Part shown: positions 5,997-6,744 of the stretch, piece by piece | Position numbering within the stretch: the stretch's first letter is position 1 | Layout: each line of letters opens with the position of its first letter | From: an uncultured Lachnospiraceae bacterium | Lineage (GTDB): Bacteria > Bacillota > Clostridia > Lachnospirales > Lachnospiraceae | Length of the DNA stretch: 6,744 nucleotides | Direction of reading: 5' to 3' | Assembly (NCBI GenBank): GCA_947175775.1 | Contig: CAMWNY010000137.1 | Location: 1 to 6,744 of the forward strand | Translations under genes and position numbers: made by a program | Notes under the pieces: generated by a model | Database searches by the model: none | Told to the model about the DNA's origin: nothing | Seen by the model: only the letters and a program-made list of their open reading frames with translations

Positions 5997-6032
5997 ACAT
6001 ATTCTATAAATATGTTATCGCATTTTTGTCAG
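5997..6032 (-). promoter_or_regulatory. Candidate promoter with palindrome upstream of the comFB-like gene
   Basis: Read on the minus strand, CTGACA (complement of 6027-6032) and TATAGA (complement of 6003-6008) are 18 nt apart and about 45 nt upstream of the GTG start. The -35 box is one mismatch and the -10 box two mismatches from consensus, so this is tentative. A 7-bp palindrome, ACATATT (5997-6003) and AATATGT (6009-6015) around CTATA, sits over the -10 box and could be an operator. The region is very AT-rich, so chance matches are likely. Confidence 0.33.
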
Positions 6033-6231
6033 ATAATCAATACTATTTACACATATTTTGAATAAAAAACATCAAAAAATTGCTAAAAATTAAAATAATA
6101 GAACATTTTAAACAATTTATGTAAACTTTTGCTGCACCATTAAGAAGGGAACAGAGAATTTTGACACACAAAATGATAATCTCAGGTGCTGTTTTCAAAT
6201 TATAGTCATGTAAAGAAAGGAGAACGTGCGT

Positions 6232-6582
6232 ATGGATAACGAAAAGGTATACGCAATGCAATTTGCAAAAATCTATCCGCTGCTGATGGCGAAAGCGCAG
6301 AAAAAGGGAAGAACCATAGACGAGGTTAACCAGGTAATCTGCTGGCTGACCGGTTATACGGCAGAGGAACTTGGGGATGCGGTAAACAGGCAGGTGACTT
6401 ATGGGGCTTTTTTTGAAAATGCACCTGCACTGAATCCGAACAGAAAACGGATTACAGGGACCGTGTGCGGTGTGCGCGTGGAAACGATTCAGGAGCCTCT
6501 GATGCAGGAAATCCGGTATTTGGACAAGCTGATTGACGAGCTGGCGAAAGGAAAACCAATGGAAAAAATTTTGAGGGAATAG
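6232..6582 (+). CDS. DUF2200 family protein
   Basis: This is a 116-residue soluble protein. The ATG at 6232 has AAAGGAG (6216-6222) 9 nt upstream; an in-frame GTG at 6226 is only 3 nt from that site. It matches the DUF2200 family along its whole length: VYAMQFAKIYPLLMAKAQKKGRT is the start helix, then EVNQVICWLTGYTAEEL, the FFENAPALNPNR turn, ITGTVCGVRVE, and the strongly conserved end beginning IQEPLMQEIRYLDKL and finishing KPMEKILRE. There is no signal peptide or membrane segment. The function of the family is not known to me. It is followed 44 nt later by a DUF1905 gene on the same strand, so the two may be co-expressed. No convincing promoter was found upstream. Confidence 0.9.
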   Translation: MDNEKVYAMQFAKIYPLLMAKAQKKGRTIDEVNQVICWLTGYTAEELGDAVNRQVTYGAFFENAPALNPNRKRITGTVCGVRVETIQEPLMQEIRYLDKLIDELAKGKPMEKILRE

Positions 6583-6626
6583 CGCTTTAGGAAACGGGAA
6601 ACCGTAGAAATGGGGAGGAACAGGGA

Positions 6627-6744
6627 ATGAATACAAAAACGTATGAATTTTGTTCGATAATTGAGGCGGTTCCTGAGAAAGGAGGCGCTTATGTCCGTTT
6701 TCCATATGATATACGAACGGAATTTGGCAAAGGCAGGGTAAAGG
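6627..6744 (+). CDS. DUF1905 domain protein, N-terminal part (right-truncated)
   Basis: An ATG with GGGGAGG (6612-6618) 8 nt upstream opens a frame that runs off the right edge after 39 codons. The visible start, YEFCSIIEAVPEKGGAYVRFPYDI followed by RTEFGKGRVK, matches the first strands of the DUF1905 beta-barrel: an F-x-A/S-I strand, G-A-Y-V-x-FP-D, then EFGKGRVK. In many bacteria this domain stands alone or is fused to a YdeI-like (OmpD-associated) C-terminal region; the cut prevents deciding which. Function is unknown. It follows the DUF2200 gene in the same direction without a terminator between them. Confidence 0.8.
   Translation, partial: MNTKTYEFCSIIEAVPEKGGAYVRFPYDIRTEFGKGRVK

Noticed and set aside
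6161..6206. TTGACA (6161) and TATAGT (6201) as promoter of the DUF2200 gene
   Set aside because: They are 34 nt apart, twice the usable spacing, and neither has a matching partner at 16-18 nt.
6043..6705. 220-codon minus-strand frame opposite the DUF2200 gene
   Set aside because: It runs through an AT-rich gap and across a well-supported gene, and shows no family motif or ribosome binding site.

Overview
The window looks like a chromosomal stretch of a Clostridia-type Firmicute, most likely a member of the Lachnospiraceae. The grounds are purine-rich ribosome binding sites (AAAGGAG, GGGGAGG, AAGGGGGA), mixed ATG/GTG starts, moderate GC in genes with AT-rich gaps, a lipoprotein-type secreted protein, a hisS-aspS gene pair, and a ComFB/DUF2200/DUF1905 accessory cluster. 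The family assignments come from remembered motifs, not from a database search.

Left part (1-1201, + strand): the C-terminal 120 residues of a sugar-type periplasmic binding protein of an ABC transporter run in from the left edge. A possible 34-codon ORF follows, packed tightly between its neighbours, and then a 241-residue lipoprotein whose C-terminal half resembles the DUF4352-like extracellular fold. No terminator separates these three, so they may be co-transcribed.

Centre (1202-5690, + strand): a small 82-residue protein with a striking HHGRCDVGSPW tail, a good sigma-A-like promoter, then hisS (histidyl-tRNA synthetase of the eukaryote-like subgroup), aspS (full bacterial aspartyl-tRNA synthetase) and nth (endonuclease III). 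Gaps are 26 nt between hisS and aspS and 64 nt between aspS and nth. A strong 15-bp hairpin after nth works in both directions and ends both nth and the facing comFB-like gene.

The most unusual item is a family of three diverged copies of a two-hairpin intergenic element (about 1227-1280, 1687-1741 and 4884-4933). All three have the same orientation and each lies just upstream of a gene (the small ORF, hisS and nth). Arm changes between copies are compensatory in both hairpins. None is followed by a T-run, so they are not ordinary terminators. The third copy uses the last codons of aspS as one arm.

Right part (5688-6744): a ComFB-family gene on the minus strand, a 274-nt AT-rich gap (5958-6231) holding a candidate minus-strand promoter overlapped by a 7-bp palindrome but no gene that I can support, then a + strand DUF2200 gene and the first 39 codons of a DUF1905 gene cut by the right edge.

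Functionally the core is housekeeping (translation and base-excision repair). It is flanked by nutrient uptake and surface lipoprotein genes on the left and small conserved proteins of poorly known function on the right.
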